Position numbers and translations under genes: made by a program. A stretch of 64,000 nt of DNA from Thermothielavioides terrestris NRRL 8126 (Eukaryota; Ascomycota; Sordariomycetes; Sordariales; Chaetomiaceae): contig NC_016461.1 of the NCBI RefSeq assembly GCF_000226115.1, positions 2,604,001 through 2,668,000 on the forward strand, given 5' to 3'. Positions 1 to 9,919 of the stretch are shown piece after piece. Position 1 is the first letter of the stretch. Every line of letters begins with the position of its first letter. The notes below the pieces were generated by a model, which saw nothing but the letters and a program-made list of their open reading frames with translations, was not told the origin of the DNA and ran no database searches.

Positions 1-1965
1 TTCCATCGAGGGGAGGGTCTGCCCGACCACAAACAGGTGGTCGATGTTCCGCAGGTACCACGATGAGCCGGATTTGCCCGTGGTGCTGCGACCGAGAATG
101 AAGTCGGTATTCCTGGGATTGTGCTTGAAAATGGGCGCGCGGAACATCTGGTTGTGCAGCGTGGGCACGGTCTCGCCGGGATGGACTTGGCCGACCATGG
201 CAAACGGCGAGCGGTCTTCGGGCATCAAGATGTAGGGCTCGCCGAGCTCCCGCTTCTCCGGTCGCGAGTCGGTCCCCTTGGAGCGGCGGTAATAGTTGAC
301 AATCTTCTGGCCCATGCCGAAGTTCGAGAGCACGATAGGGATCTCCTCGCAATACTCAAAGAGAATGGCGGTGGAGTTGTCGTTCAACGTGAGATCTGAC
401 GAGGTCTGGAAGATCTCGGGGATCCTCTTGCCCTTAACTTGCCTCTTCCGTTTCAGAGACGGCGGCTTGAACTTGACCGGGTGGAAAGCGTCCCTCCGCG
501 GCTGGAACTGGGGTCGATGGTAGCTGTGAGGATCGCTGGCAGAGAGCTTCACCTTGTAATAAGGCCACGTGAGTCTCTGGGCCGTCATGCTGTGTTCGAC
601 GGGGATCGCGGCCAGCGTGGCCCGGACCTTGCTCTGACTGTTCTCCTTGAGCGCGTCGTAGGCGGTGTCGGACGAGAAGTTGAAGCGCTGCGACAGGTCT
701 CGACCGAGCCGGCCGTTCGCCAGCCGCACTGTTTTGTGCTGGACCTTGCGCCTCTTGGCGCTGCGCTCCGACTCCACGTCATCGATGAGTAGGTAGGGGT
801 CATTCATATCGAGGATGACACGCTTCCCGAGCTTGGCGGTGGCCTCCTCGAAGTTGTCAAAGTTGGGCGCCGTGAAGCGCGGGATGGGAGGGAGGCCTTT
901 GGGTGGCTCTAGGCGCCGTTTCTTTGGAGCTGGCCCGTCGAGGAACATCCTGTCCCAGTCGTCATCGTCGCCGTCAACCTCAGTCTTAATGAGCATGCTG
1001 TCGGCAACGACGTCGTTGGCTGGGGCGGTCTCGGCCTCCTGAGCAGAAGCGACATCATCGCCCAGACGGATCATGGAGTCCCAGTCGTCACACACTAGAG
1101 CAATATCGCGGAGGGTATAGCCTCCAACTTTCTCGGAATCGGAGCCGTCGTCCAGGGGGAAGACCTCAAGGTCTGCCTGCTCCAGAGGCTCGGGTTCCTC
1201 GAGGGAAACGAGGCCGCGTTGCTCGGCAGTGCTGATGCGCTGGTAGACGGACGATGTGGCCGGGCCAGAGATGCGAAACAGCTTTTCTTGGTCGACGTCG
1301 AGGTCCAAGCTAAGCTTGGTAGGCACTAGGGGCTTCGGAGGTTTGGCGGGCTTCTTGGAAATCCAGTAGGCCTGCTTTGGGCGGAGGAGCTCGTTCCAGT
1401 GGAGGGGAACGTGTTCTTTGAACCCTGGATAAGCCTGCTTCACGGCCTCGGCGAGACTCTCGGCCGGAGGAGGAATATTGGGATCTTGGTTGGAGTCGCT
1501 CGGCTTCGGTCCGTGATCGAAGTTCAGGGCGATCAGGTCGGCAAGAGTCTCGCGCGGCTGCGCATCGACATGCATGCGGTCGTCGCCATTGGCGTCCAGA
1601 GGATGGGGCGATGACGCGAGGTCGCCGTGAGGCCCCAGAGGGGACGAGGGGAGATTCTCGCCGAAGAGATCGTCGGTATCGTTGTCATCGGTCAGGCCGG
1701 GGCCGTCGCCGCTAGAACCGCTTGCAGGGGGCTCTTCGTCAGGCAACTCATCGTCGCTCAGATCGATGTCCTCGTAGTCGACGGCATCCTCGGCCTTGCC
1801 GGACTGGTCGAACTGGGTGACGCGCTCGATCTGGCTCAGGAACTCGGTCACGCCACTAGCGAGGCCCTCATGTATTTCCTGGATCGCCGCATCATCTCGC
1901 TCCTCCTGAGCCCTCCACTCGTCCTCGTCGACGCTGTCAAACATTGCGTCGCTGTCGCCTGCCAT
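1..1965 (-). CDS. taf1: TAF1, largest TFIID subunit (3' part off window)
   Basis: The reading frame is open without introns from the ATG at 1965 to the left edge, giving the first 655 residues. The N-terminus is acidic (MAGDSDAMFDSVDEDEWRAQ) and Asp/Glu-rich, as in the TBP-binding N-terminal region of fungal TAF1. It is followed by a conserved block with DMNDPYLLIDD, KRRKVQHKTVRLANGRLGRD and, near the edge, SSWYLRNIDHLFVVGQTLPS, which matches the central DUF3591 domain of TAF1. TAF1 is the TFIID scaffold in the nucleus; it docks TBP and contacts promoter DNA for RNA polymerase II initiation. The missing part should hold the end of DUF3591 and any zinc knuckle. The start is chosen because the acidic motif follows it at once and no upstream in-frame extension looks coding. 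The family call is from recalled family features; the edge truncation is an artefact of the window. Confidence 0.9.
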   Translation of the reverse strand, partial: MAGDSDAMFDSVDEDEWRAQEERDDAAIQEIHEGLASGVTEFLSQIERVTQFDQSGKAEDAVDYEDIDLSDDELPDEEPPASGSSGDGPGLTDDNDTDDLFGENLPSSPLGPHGDLASSPHPLDANGDDRMHVDAQPRETLADLIALNFDHGPKPSDSNQDPNIPPPAESLAEAVKQAYPGFKEHVPLHWNELLRPKQAYWISKKPAKPPKPLVPTKLSLDLDVDQEKLFRISGPATSSVYQRISTAEQRGLVSLEEPEPLEQADLEVFPLDDGSDSEKVGGYTLRDIALVCDDWDSMIRLGDDVASAQEAETAPANDVVADSMLIKTEVDGDDDDWDRMFLDGPAPKKRRLEPPKGLPPIPRFTAPNFDNFEEATAKLGKRVILDMNDPYLLIDDVESERSAKRRKVQHKTVRLANGRLGRDLSQRFNFSSDTAYDALKENSQSKVRATLAAIPVEHSMTAQRLTWPYYKVKLSASDPHSYHRPQFQPRRDAFHPVKFKPPSLKRKRQVKGKRIPEIFQTSSDLTLNDNSTAILFEYCEEIPIVLSNFGMGQKIVNYYRRSKGTDSRPEKRELGEPYILMPEDRSPFAMVGQVHPGETVPTLHNQMFRAPIFKHNPRNTDFILGRSTTGKSGSSWYLRNIDHLFVVGQTLPSME

Positions 1966-3009
1966 GGCGATGTCGACGCCGGATCCGGATCGCCTTTGTC
2001 GGCGGTCGCTTCTTCGTGTCGTGTCGTATCGCGGTCGCCTGTCGAATCCACCCAGCGACTGCGCGGCGCGCGCAAGGTTAGATCATAATAACGAGGTCGA
2101 AGAAGTCGATAATCTCGATGACCTGGAGTATGATGTAGCGCAGGGAGTTGCGACAGGGAAGCGGAAATGGTCGGTCGGTCGATCGAGCGCTGAGTCGCGG
2201 CCGGCAGATTCAGTTCGTTTGGAGGTGATGAGCTGCCAAGAAATGGGGGCCAGGCGTCCGGCACACAGCGGCGGAATGTGGGTCCACTGCAGCTGAAGTG
2301 GGGTGCAGGCCAGATCAACCAGGGTTTGCTTGGTCCGTGCGCATTGGATAACCGAACCCCAGACTGGGGGGCTGTTCAGAGCTTTCGACAGAGGGAGGTG
2401 CTGGTCGGCCAACGACCTTACGCCCCTACGGAGAACTCGCTGATCGAAGCCAAACCTCCAACGGAGCATCATTTGCGAATCAGATACTACACTGATGGAC
2501 ACTCCCCTGCGTGGTTCTCAAAGTTGCTTATTCCACAGCTCCTAACGTTCGCTAGGCAAATGAGGAGTGGATGCGGGTGTTCATCGCTGTCACTACCTAG
2601 TATTCCGTACATGAGCTCAGTTGCTCGGCAATAGGTGTGAACTGTGCCTCCTTGTTGTTTCCTGTCGGAGGAGCACATCGCCCCGGGAACCAACGTGAAG
2701 CCCGCCAGAGTACCTACCTACCTACCTAATAGTGTATAATAATCCGTACAGTGTTTCATATCTCATACTTCGAATTAGACGCTCCTCCATTGCATTGTTG
2801 TGTACCTTGGTAACACACATGGTAAATTGCTGTACTCCCAGCGCAACGGCCCCCTTCTGAGGAGAACCACCTCCACGAGGCCCGGGCCTGTGGATCGCGC
2901 GCTGCTCTGCCTGGTCCCCACAACTTCCTCCTGCGTTCAGTTTGGGACCGAGTCCGCATCGCATCCCTAACCAACGAGTGTGGATACTGGCCTCAACGAG
3001 CCGCGTTGC
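1966..3009. other. Intergenic region between divergent TAF1 and D-serine dehydratase
   Basis: No convincing gene. It serves as the shared upstream region of two divergent genes. A TACC tetranucleotide run (four copies, 2711-2726) precedes an AT-rich patch around 2727-2760. Short frames on both strands lack family features. Confidence 0.6.
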
Positions 3010-4788
3010 ATGACCATGGCGAGGACTGCGGCCGCCGACGCGCTCAAGGAGCAGCTCCGCGGCCAGTTCGTGGGGAAGACGCTTCACGAGGTGCCGACGC
3101 CCTCTGTCGTGCTGGACCTGGCCAAGCTCGAGGTCAACTGCGAGCGCATGCTCGAGGCCACCGAGAGGCTGGGCCTGCTGTGGCGGGCACACATCAAGTC
3201 ACATAAAGTGAGCGCCGACCGACATGAGGTTCCTGACCGTAACCAGCCCCAATATTTGCTCGCTGACCTGCCTGTCCAGACCACAGAACTCACCCGCCTT
3301 CAAGTGGGCGAAACCCTCACCACCCCGGTGTCTCTCATTGTCTCAACCATTACCGAAGCAGAGAACATCGTGCCTCTGCTGAAAGAATACCAGTCCCGCG
3401 GCCGGCCCGTCAACGTAACCCCTCACTCTCCCTCACTCTCCCTCACTCTCCCCCTCCCCCCCCTTCCCTCCCGACCACCCCCAACACTAACCCAATCCAA
3501 ACCCACACCCAGATCCTTTTCTCCTTCCCGCTCCTCCCAACCGCCATCCCCCGCCTCGCCGCCCTCACCGCCGACCTCGGACCGGACACCCTGACCCTGA
3601 TGATCGACCACCCCTCCCAGCTGACCGCGCTCACCACTTTCACCACCACCGCCACCACCACCATCCCTCACCGGCCCCTAATCTTCCTCAAAATCGACAC
3701 ATCCTACGGCCGCGCCGGCGTGCCGCCGTCCACCCCCGCCTGCACAGCCCTCCTCGACGCCGCGCTGGCCGCCGAGCAGGCCGGCGCGTGCGCGCTGCTC
3801 GGGCTGTACTCGCACGCGGGGCACAGCTACGCGGCGCGCGGCGGCGTGGCCGACGTGGTTGGCTACCTGGCGGCCGAGGTGCGCGGGCTGGTGGAGGTGG
3901 CGCGGGAGGTGGTCAGGCGGAGGGGCAGGGGGAGGGAAAGGGAAAAGGACGGGAACGGGGACGGGGACGGGGACGGGAATGCGGGGAGGCGGTTGGTGTT
4001 GTCGGTGGGCGCGACGCCGACGGCGACGGTGGTGCAGCAGCGCGGGGCGGACTCGCGGGCCATCGCCGAGGTGCAGCGGCTGGTGGAGGAGGTGAGGAGG
4101 GAAGGGTTTGCGCTGGAGGTGCATGCCGGGGTGTAGTAAGTCTTCAGAAGCTGGTTCACCGGGTCGTCCTGGGTGTGTTCTCGGGCGGCGTGAGCGGGTG
4201 CTGACAGGGAGTGTTGGGGAGTCCGACGCTGGATCTGCAACAGCTGGCGACCCACGCCAGGGACGAGTCGCTGATGACGGCAGACGACATCGCGATCAGC
4301 GTGGTGGCCGAGGTGGCTTCCAGTGAGTGTTCCTGGCAACTGGCGCCTAGTGTCTTTGCTGACGGAAGACGGGAACAGTTTACCCCGGCCGCGGGGCCAA
4401 CGGCACCACAGAAGCCCTCATCAACGCCGGCACCCTCGCACTGGGCCGCGAGCCGGTCATGGACAAGGGCGAGGTGCCGGGACACGACTACTCCGGCTGG
4501 GGCCTCCTGATGCCCTGGGGTTTGGACAACCCGGTGCCGGGCCCAGACTTCCCGCGGGTGCACGACGGCTGGCAAGTCGGGCGCATCAGCCAGGAACATG
4601 GCATCCTGACTTGGCAGGGCCGGAAAGAGGACGAGGTGGCGCTGCGCTACGGACAGAGAGTGCGCGTGTGGCCTAACCACAGCTGTATCGCGGGGGCCTG
4701 CTTTGACTGGTATTTGATTGTTGACAGCAGGAACCAGGGTCGCGAGGACGAGGTCATCGACGTGTGGCCGAGATGGCGGGGCTGGTGA
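3010..4788 (+). CDS. dsd1: D-serine dehydratase (zinc/PLP, DSD1 type)
   Basis: Five exons: 3010-3207, 3280-3414, 3513-4135, 4222-4322, 4379-4788; 488 aa. The enzyme deaminates D-serine to pyruvate and ammonia in the cytosol. The N-terminal half is an alanine-racemase-like barrel: AHIKSHK places the PLP lysine at about K63, followed by IDTSYGRAGV and the HAGVYPTLDLQQ block, which is restored only when introns 3 and 4 are removed. The C-terminal D-serine dehydratase domain ends with VWPNHSC, whose H453 and C455 correspond to the zinc ligands of yeast Dsd1. Start: ATG 3010; a second ATG lies two codons on. Odd points: exon 3 carries a Gly-Asp-Asn low-complexity insertion (about 3940-3985), and intron 2 contains three perfect 10-bp CCTCACTCTC repeats (3421-3450). 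D-threonine aldolase relatives are the alternative, less likely in a fungus. Confidence 0.88.
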
Positions 4789-5208
4789 ACAGGATGGTGG
4801 ACTGTCGTACTCATTCGATACCTGGCGCCCAGCAACTCCAGGAAGAAACCCAATCACTGCAAAAGTACGCAGGGGTTCACATAGGATTATCAACGCTCTA
4901 TAGACCCTCCATTGTTCAGGACAATACACCAACCGAACCCCCCAAGAAGCCCTTTTGACCATCCGTACGCCACACCGAAACCTCGGTCATTTTATCAACC
5001 GTTTCGCGCCGCCCGAGCTAGACACCCTTTGCATGTCTCCGTGGCGCAGGTATATTGCAAGAAACGCTTCGGAACCTTGAGCGTGACAACCAATGACCTC
5101 TTGCGCCCCCAGTCGTCCGCCCATCCATTGCCTTGTTCCACCGCGACCGTAACCCACAGCAGGCTGCTTTAAATGGTCGGCGCCAGGCTGTTCCGTCAAG
5201 CTATCTCT
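4789..5208. other. Convergent intergenic region (dsd1 / arp4)
   Basis: Presumably the 3' untranslated regions of the two converging genes. No gene, repeat or RNA is recognised in it. Confidence 0.6.
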
Positions 5209-6693
5209 TTACTTGCAGCGCTTCTCCACGATCCCCGGCCCGTTCTCGTCATACTCGTGTCTCGAGATCCACATCTGGTGGAACGTCCCCAAGCTGGCCA
5301 GGATGCTCCCGCCGAGCCAGGCGCCGTTTTTCCTCTCGCTCGTCAGCCCAGCCGCGTGTATCTTGATCCTAAGCCCCGGGTACATGGCGGTAAGCTCCTG
5401 ATTGAGGCGGTCGTTGAACCCGTTGAGCAAGCTCGTGCTGCCCGTGACGACCACATTTGCCAGCAGATGCGGCCGCAGGTCGACGTCGACGCCGTCTAGG
5501 GAGGCCTTGATCAGCGCCGGAATGGTCTGCGCCTTCGACAAGGGCGCCTCGTCGCCCACAACCGGCGGGTACGCCGCCGTCTCGTCCCACATGCCCTCGG
5601 CCACCCGGTACCGCTGCTCGCGCCACATCTGGTTGGCGCCGTCGGGCATCTCGAAGACGCGGCCCGGCTGACTCCTCGCGTAGTCCTCGTTGCCGGGGGC
5701 CATGAAGCGGCCCGGCCCGCGCCATACCTCCACGACCGACTCCTTGAACTCCTTGAGGACGCGCTCTTCTTCGAAGGCGCGGAACGAGTCGGTGATGGGG
5801 AAATCGAAGGTGCGCAGCCTGGCGTCGGCGGGCGCGCCGGCCTCGACGGGCTTCTTGCTCTCGACCATGAAGAAAGGCACGATGTCGACCTTGGGCTCGT
5901 TGCTCTTCCACATCGAGCGGATCTGGTTGCTCAGCCAGACGCCGGCGGCGGGCGACCGCTGGACCGACCTCTTCAGGAAGATGCCGTCGTGGACGGCGGT
6001 CACGCTCGTGTTGGCGCCGCCGACGTCGACCACGAGCGCAGTGGGCTTGCCGGCGGCGAACGAGGCCAGCACGGAGGTCCGGCTGAGCCAGAAGGCGGGG
6101 CAGCCCCACGTCTCCATGCACACCTCGATCGCCTTCTCGCGGGCTTTCGGCGGGTTCCAGTTCGCCTCAGCCACCAGCAGGGGGTTCTCTGCGAGCGGCT
6201 TCTCGAGCCCGTCGGTCGCTTCCTCGGCGGCACCGCCATCCCCCATCTCCACGTCGCCGTCGTCGCCCACGTTGAGCTGGTTCTTGCTCGGCGGGGTTGG
6301 TCGCGGGGCTTGCAGGCGGTCTACCAGCAGGTGTTCCCAGACGCGCGTGGCGGCGTCCCAGTCCTCAACGATGCTGTCGCGGTTCATGTAGTTGCGGACT
6401 TCGAGGCCGGCGCGGGGCATGAGGATGGGGTCGCCGAAAATGTCGCGGCCACTGCTGTGGTGGTAGAAGGAAGGGATGACCATCTTGGGCGAGTCCTCGC
6501 CAGCGAAGCCCGCGCGCGTGTAGCAGTAGCCGGGGTCGAGCACGAGGGCCGAGACCTCATCTGGAGGCAGTCAGAATTCCGCATTCTGGCCGTGGCGGCA
6601 GCAGGGAGCAGCGACGCGCGGGCCGATTGCAAGCTCACCTCCGCCATAGGTGTCGGTCGGCTGTACCGACGACGAGAGTGGTTGTTGTGACAT
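5209..6693 (-). CDS. arp4: Actin-related protein 4 (INO80/SWR1/NuA4 subunit)
   Basis: Two exons, 6639-6693 and 5209-6560, separated by a 78-bp GT-AG intron; 468 aa, in the usual range for Arp4. The short first exon encodes MSQQPLSSSVQPTDTYGG; splicing restores DEVSALVLDPGYCYTRAGFA, the Arp4 version of the first actin nucleotide-binding loop. Further actin-fold landmarks are LVVDVGGANTSVTAVHDG (second phosphate loop), VVVTGSTSLLNGFNDRL and the C-terminal WLGGSILASLGTFHQMWISR. Known role: a nuclear actin-related protein paired with monomeric actin in chromatin remodelling and histone acetyltransferase complexes. The insertion rich in Pro, Asp and Glu around residues 85-125 is typical of Arp4 and separates it from actin and Arp6. 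Confidence 0.92.
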
Positions 6694-6978
6694 GTTCTAG
6701 AACTCCGATCGGTAATTGTGCGCGATCTCCTGTGTGTTTGTAGATTCAACCGGTGGGATGGGCGGTCTTGAGGATGCAATTGCGGATACACTGGCGCGTC
6801 GTGCTGTGTCGGTCGCGTTTCCGTTTCGGTGCGAGCGCAGGTTGATTTGCAGACGGAAGTCGTGGAAATCCGCTGCAGGCCGACCGCAGCGATGCACACC
6901 GAAAAAGTGGGGCTGTACTCTCAGCACAGCTAAGACTACCAGGTAGGCTCGCGACGCTCCGGAACTGTGGTGCCAATA
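6694..6978. other. arp4 upstream region
   Basis: Runs from the arp4 start codon to the left end of the transposon-like element. No gene or regulatory motif is confidently recognised. If arp4 depends on distal promoter sequence, the element has displaced it. Confidence 0.5.
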
Positions 6979-8039
6979 CCTTAGCGGGGTAACCTGCTAA
7001 ATTGTAAGCCAAGAGCATGCCTTACCTGGGTGTAAGCCTGGCTCCGTTTCTATGGCATAGAATCAGGATAAGCCTGATCCTGGGCAGAAGCCTGACGGTC
7101 CCTGACGACCCTGACAACTTTTGGCCCTGTAGTGGGCCCTGTGGGTGCCCTGGACGGATGCCTAATAGCTTGTATGGACCACTAACCGGATACGCTGGAA
7201 TTGGTGGAATGCGCATTGGATATGCACCTATTGCGAAGCTAAATACAGTGCATCCTCCGCCGAACTTTCTGCATTTTTCCAACTGCCTATGCCAAGCCTT
7301 GAACCTGTGTCCTAACCTCTATAGTGGAAGCAGTGGAAGTGCAGTGGAAGTGCAGTGGAAGCAGTGGAAGTGCAGTGGAAGCTGTGGAAGTTGGGTGTGG
7401 TGGAAGATCTGGATTGTGGTGGAAGATCCGGTTGTGTGGTGGAAGCTGTGGAAGTGTGGTGGAAGATCCGGCTGTGTGGTGGAAGCTGTGGAAGTGTGGT
7501 GGAAGATCTGGATTGTGGTGGAAGATCCGGCTGTGTGGTGGAAGCTGTGGAAGTGTGGTGGAAGATCCGGATTGTGGTGGAAGATCCGGCTGTGTGGTGG
7601 AAGCTGTGGAAGTGTGGTGGAAGATCCAGCTGTGTGGTGGAAGCTGTGGAAGTGTGGTGGAAGATACGGAAGTGTGGTGGAAGATCGAAGATGCGGATGG
7701 AAGAGTGGAAGATGCCTCTTCTCGAGTGCACTTTCTATATTCGGTATACTATTTACAAAGATGGAAGTTGCAACCTGTTGGAAGTGCCGTTGTGATGATT
7801 GGAATGGAGAGGTTGTGGTGTTGATACCTGTAAGACCTTCTGAAGCTTCTGAAGGACGTGTTGTGGACATGGAAAATTTTTGCGATGTATCTTCCACCTA
7901 AATTTGTATGTGTGTGACATCCGTGGCTGCAAGTGTTGTCAGGGACCGTCAGGCTTATGCTCAGCGTCAGGGTTAGAAGCCTGTGCCAGGCTTAGGACCC
8001 TGTGCCAGGCTTACAATTTGCTACAGTTTCCCGCTAAGG
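6979..8039. mobile_element. 1.06-kb TA-flanked terminal-inverted-repeat element
   Basis: The ends are inverted copies: CCTTAGCGGG at 6979-6988 and its complement at 8030-8039, each bordered outside by TA (6977-6978 and 8040-8041), as expected for a TA target duplication of the Tc1/mariner/pogo type. Inside, AAATTGTAAGCC is present in both arms, and AAGCCTGACGGTCCCTGAC (7088-7106) recurs as a perfect 19-bp inverted copy at 7938-7956, so the arms are related over roughly 100 bp with divergence. No transposase frame is present; the middle is a minisatellite. This looks like a non-autonomous foldback or MITE-like element. Superfamily assignment rests only on the TA flanks and TIR. Confidence 0.72.
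7322..7690. repeat. Nested GGTGGAAG minisatellite inside the TIR element
   Basis: From 7398 the sequence alternates a 40-bp unit (about five copies) with a 19-bp unit (about three copies); both begin GGTGGAAGATC and differ by a few bases. Before it, 7322-7392 is an older-looking array of AGTGGAAG units. All frames through it are open on both strands because the unit lacks stops, which produces spurious long Trp/Val/Gly-rich or Ser/Thr/His-rich frames. Confidence 0.9.
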
Positions 8040-8437
8040 TACCTGCCTTACACGAGTGTACAGGTGTCGCTGCGCATTCCCGTAGGGGCGGAGGGCGAAC
8101 TGGTGTCCATACAGCCAGTCTTCAGGAATGTTCGTTTGCATTGCCTACCTGTACTTACTCGACCATACCCACCTACCATTTTTATCCTACGCTTCGCATG
8201 AGCACTCTGGTGCTGAGGCTGTCACCTCCAGCGCTACCCCCCCACATCCTCATCAGCCATCATTGAAAGCATTTATGTCCTGGAGACCAAAATTTGCAAG
8301 CATCCTTGCCGCTGACGGACAATCCAAGCCCTCCCTGCTCTAGCGAGCGCTGCTTCCGCCCGCCTGGGTATCAAAACCATCGTCGCATTCAAGATCCCAA
8401 AGCATAACCAAAAAACGCCACGCCGAGCAGGTCGCAG
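8040..8437. other. Spacer between TIR element and gpi19 3' end
   Basis: No gene seen; short frames have no family features. Holds the presumed 3' untranslated region of the PIG-P gene. Confidence 0.5.
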
Positions 8438-9541
8438 TCACAGCTCCGTAATCATAACCGCCTCGTCCTCCAGATCGCTGTCCCACTCCCTGCCCTCCCC
8501 GTACAGCACCTCGCACACCCCGGCCAGCGGTACATCCATCACCGCATCCGTCCCCTCATTCCAGACTTCCCTCCAATTCAGCTGCCGCGCCCGACAATTA
8601 CCACCCCTGAGCCCGTCGGCCTCCCTCCCTCCGGCAGAAGAAACACCAGCACCAGCATCCCTCCCCTTCCTGCCCTCCGCCCCCGGCCCTGTGCCCCTCC
8701 TCCCCCTCGCGGGCCGGATAATCTTCCCGTTCTCATCCACGACCGCGACCTGCGCGGCGTCGTCGACGATGGTCTCGACGCTCTCGAGCGGCAGCGTCAG
8801 GATCTCGAGGTTGTAGCCCGCCAGCGCGACGTAGATGTACACGAGCAGCATGACGAGCCAGGAGGGGATCGCCAGGGCCCACCACCGGTTCGGGTAGTAG
8901 TAGATTCCCAGCGCGTGCAGGAACGGCGACGGCAGGTAGCTCCACAGCAGGTAGAGCAGGAAGAACAGCGAGCTGAACAGGTACAGCACGAAGCCGTAGT
9001 ACTCGTGCGTCGGCACCTTGGGGCGGGCCCGCGGCAGCGGGTCCTCCGGGTGGTGCCGGTGGTGGTGGCGGTGCGAGTGGTGGTGCGGGTCGGAGGGGTG
9101 GTGGCTGCTGCTGGCGCCGCCGCCGTCGTCCTCGGAGGCGTCCGGGGTGGTGGGGCGCGAGGGGCGGAGGAGGGAGGTTAGAGAGGGCGACGGGGGCAAG
9201 GGCGTTGGCGGGCGGCCGTAGAACGGGGGTGTGAAGGCGTGTTGGGAGGGCGGTGGTGGTGGGGGCAGGGCGTCGTTGTTGTCATCGTCGTTGTCGTTGT
9301 CGTCGTAGTCGTCCTCGTCTTCGACTTCAGAAGCGTCTCGGGACTCAGTAGAGTGGGGGGCCGAGACAGAGGAGTAGGCTTCGTCGTCGTCGTGGTCGTC
9401 GTGGGTATTGTCGTGGGTGCCAACGGGCTGGCTCAAGTCCGATGCATTGCGACGGGACCGAGCATGGCTTCGATTCTCTCTACTCCCGTCTGCAAAGCGG
9501 GTGCCGTCTTCGTCAATGTCGTCTTCTGAGGTTGCCGACAT
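8438..9541 (-). CDS. gpi19: PIG-P/Gpi19 subunit of GPI-GlcNAc transferase
   Basis: Single exon, 367 aa from the ATG at 9541 (MSATSEDDIDEDGTRF). The conserved PIG-P domain is in the second half: HEYYGFVLYLFSSLFFLLYL begins the first membrane helix, then YYPNRWWALAIPSW and a second helix MLLVYIYVALAGYNLEI, followed by TLPLESVETIVDDAA. The family is part of the ER complex that transfers GlcNAc to phosphatidylinositol, the first step of GPI-anchor synthesis; the window also encodes a predicted GPI-anchored yapsin. The protein is about twice the usual PIG-P length because of a disordered N-terminus with Asp/Asn runs, six consecutive prolines and a His-rich stretch. An in-frame ATG at 9715 would add 58 residues without family resemblance, so the shorter start is preferred. 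Confidence 0.82.
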   Translation of the reverse strand: MSATSEDDIDEDGTRFADGSRENRSHARSRRNASDLSQPVGTHDNTHDDHDDDEAYSSVSAPHSTESRDASEVEDEDDYDDNDNDDDNNDALPPPPPPSQHAFTPPFYGRPPTPLPPSPSLTSLLRPSRPTTPDASEDDGGGASSSHHPSDPHHHSHRHHHRHHPEDPLPRARPKVPTHEYYGFVLYLFSSLFFLLYLLWSYLPSPFLHALGIYYYPNRWWALAIPSWLVMLLVYIYVALAGYNLEILTLPLESVETIVDDAAQVAVVDENGKIIRPARGRRGTGPGAEGRKGRDAGAGVSSAGGREADGLRGGNCRARQLNWREVWNEGTDAVMDVPLAGVCEVLYGEGREWDSDLEDEAVMITEL

Positions 9542-9919
9542 GGTGCTGCCATTGGTATGCGTGCTGGTGGTGAACGTCGAGATCAGGAGTTGGCGCCTCC
9601 GGGCTGTGGGTGCAATCGATAAGTTACCATCAAGGTTACTGTTTGGCGGAGCTCCCCGGTCGGCCGTTGGGACCCGCTGACAAGCGCCGGCGAGGACCAC
9701 CAAGGCCAGTGCCAAAACCCTGGGGCTACCACTGTGCCCCTTTTTTCTCCTTCGAATCCAGGGAATTCACAATCCGTGGATTATTCGCACACAAGTCCAA
9801 GTTTCCGACTGCAAGTTCTTAATGGCAGACGTATCACATCTGCCACGATTGCTCATTACGATGCCTCCCCACTGCATGCTATACAGTACACAGCTACAAC
9901 CAAGGACCATTCCAGCCTC
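9542..9919. other. Spacer between gpi19 start and vps8 stop
   Basis: Both neighbours are on the minus strand, so this holds the gpi19 promoter and vps8 3' end. It includes the possible upstream in-frame extension of gpi19 (9542-9715). Nothing else recognised. Confidence 0.5.

Noticed and set aside
2980..3594. Unspliced reading of the first dsd1 exons to 3594
   Set aside because: It reads through two introns and loses the conserved barrel sequence that returns only after splicing.
7398..7690. Possible CRISPR-like array
   Set aside because: Units are contiguous variants of one another with no unique spacers, in a eukaryotic genome.
7017..7901. Long Trp/Gly/Val-rich or Ser/Thr/His-rich frames over the minisatellite
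   Set aside because: The repeat unit lacks stops in all frames; no start context or conserved sequence, so not protein-coding.
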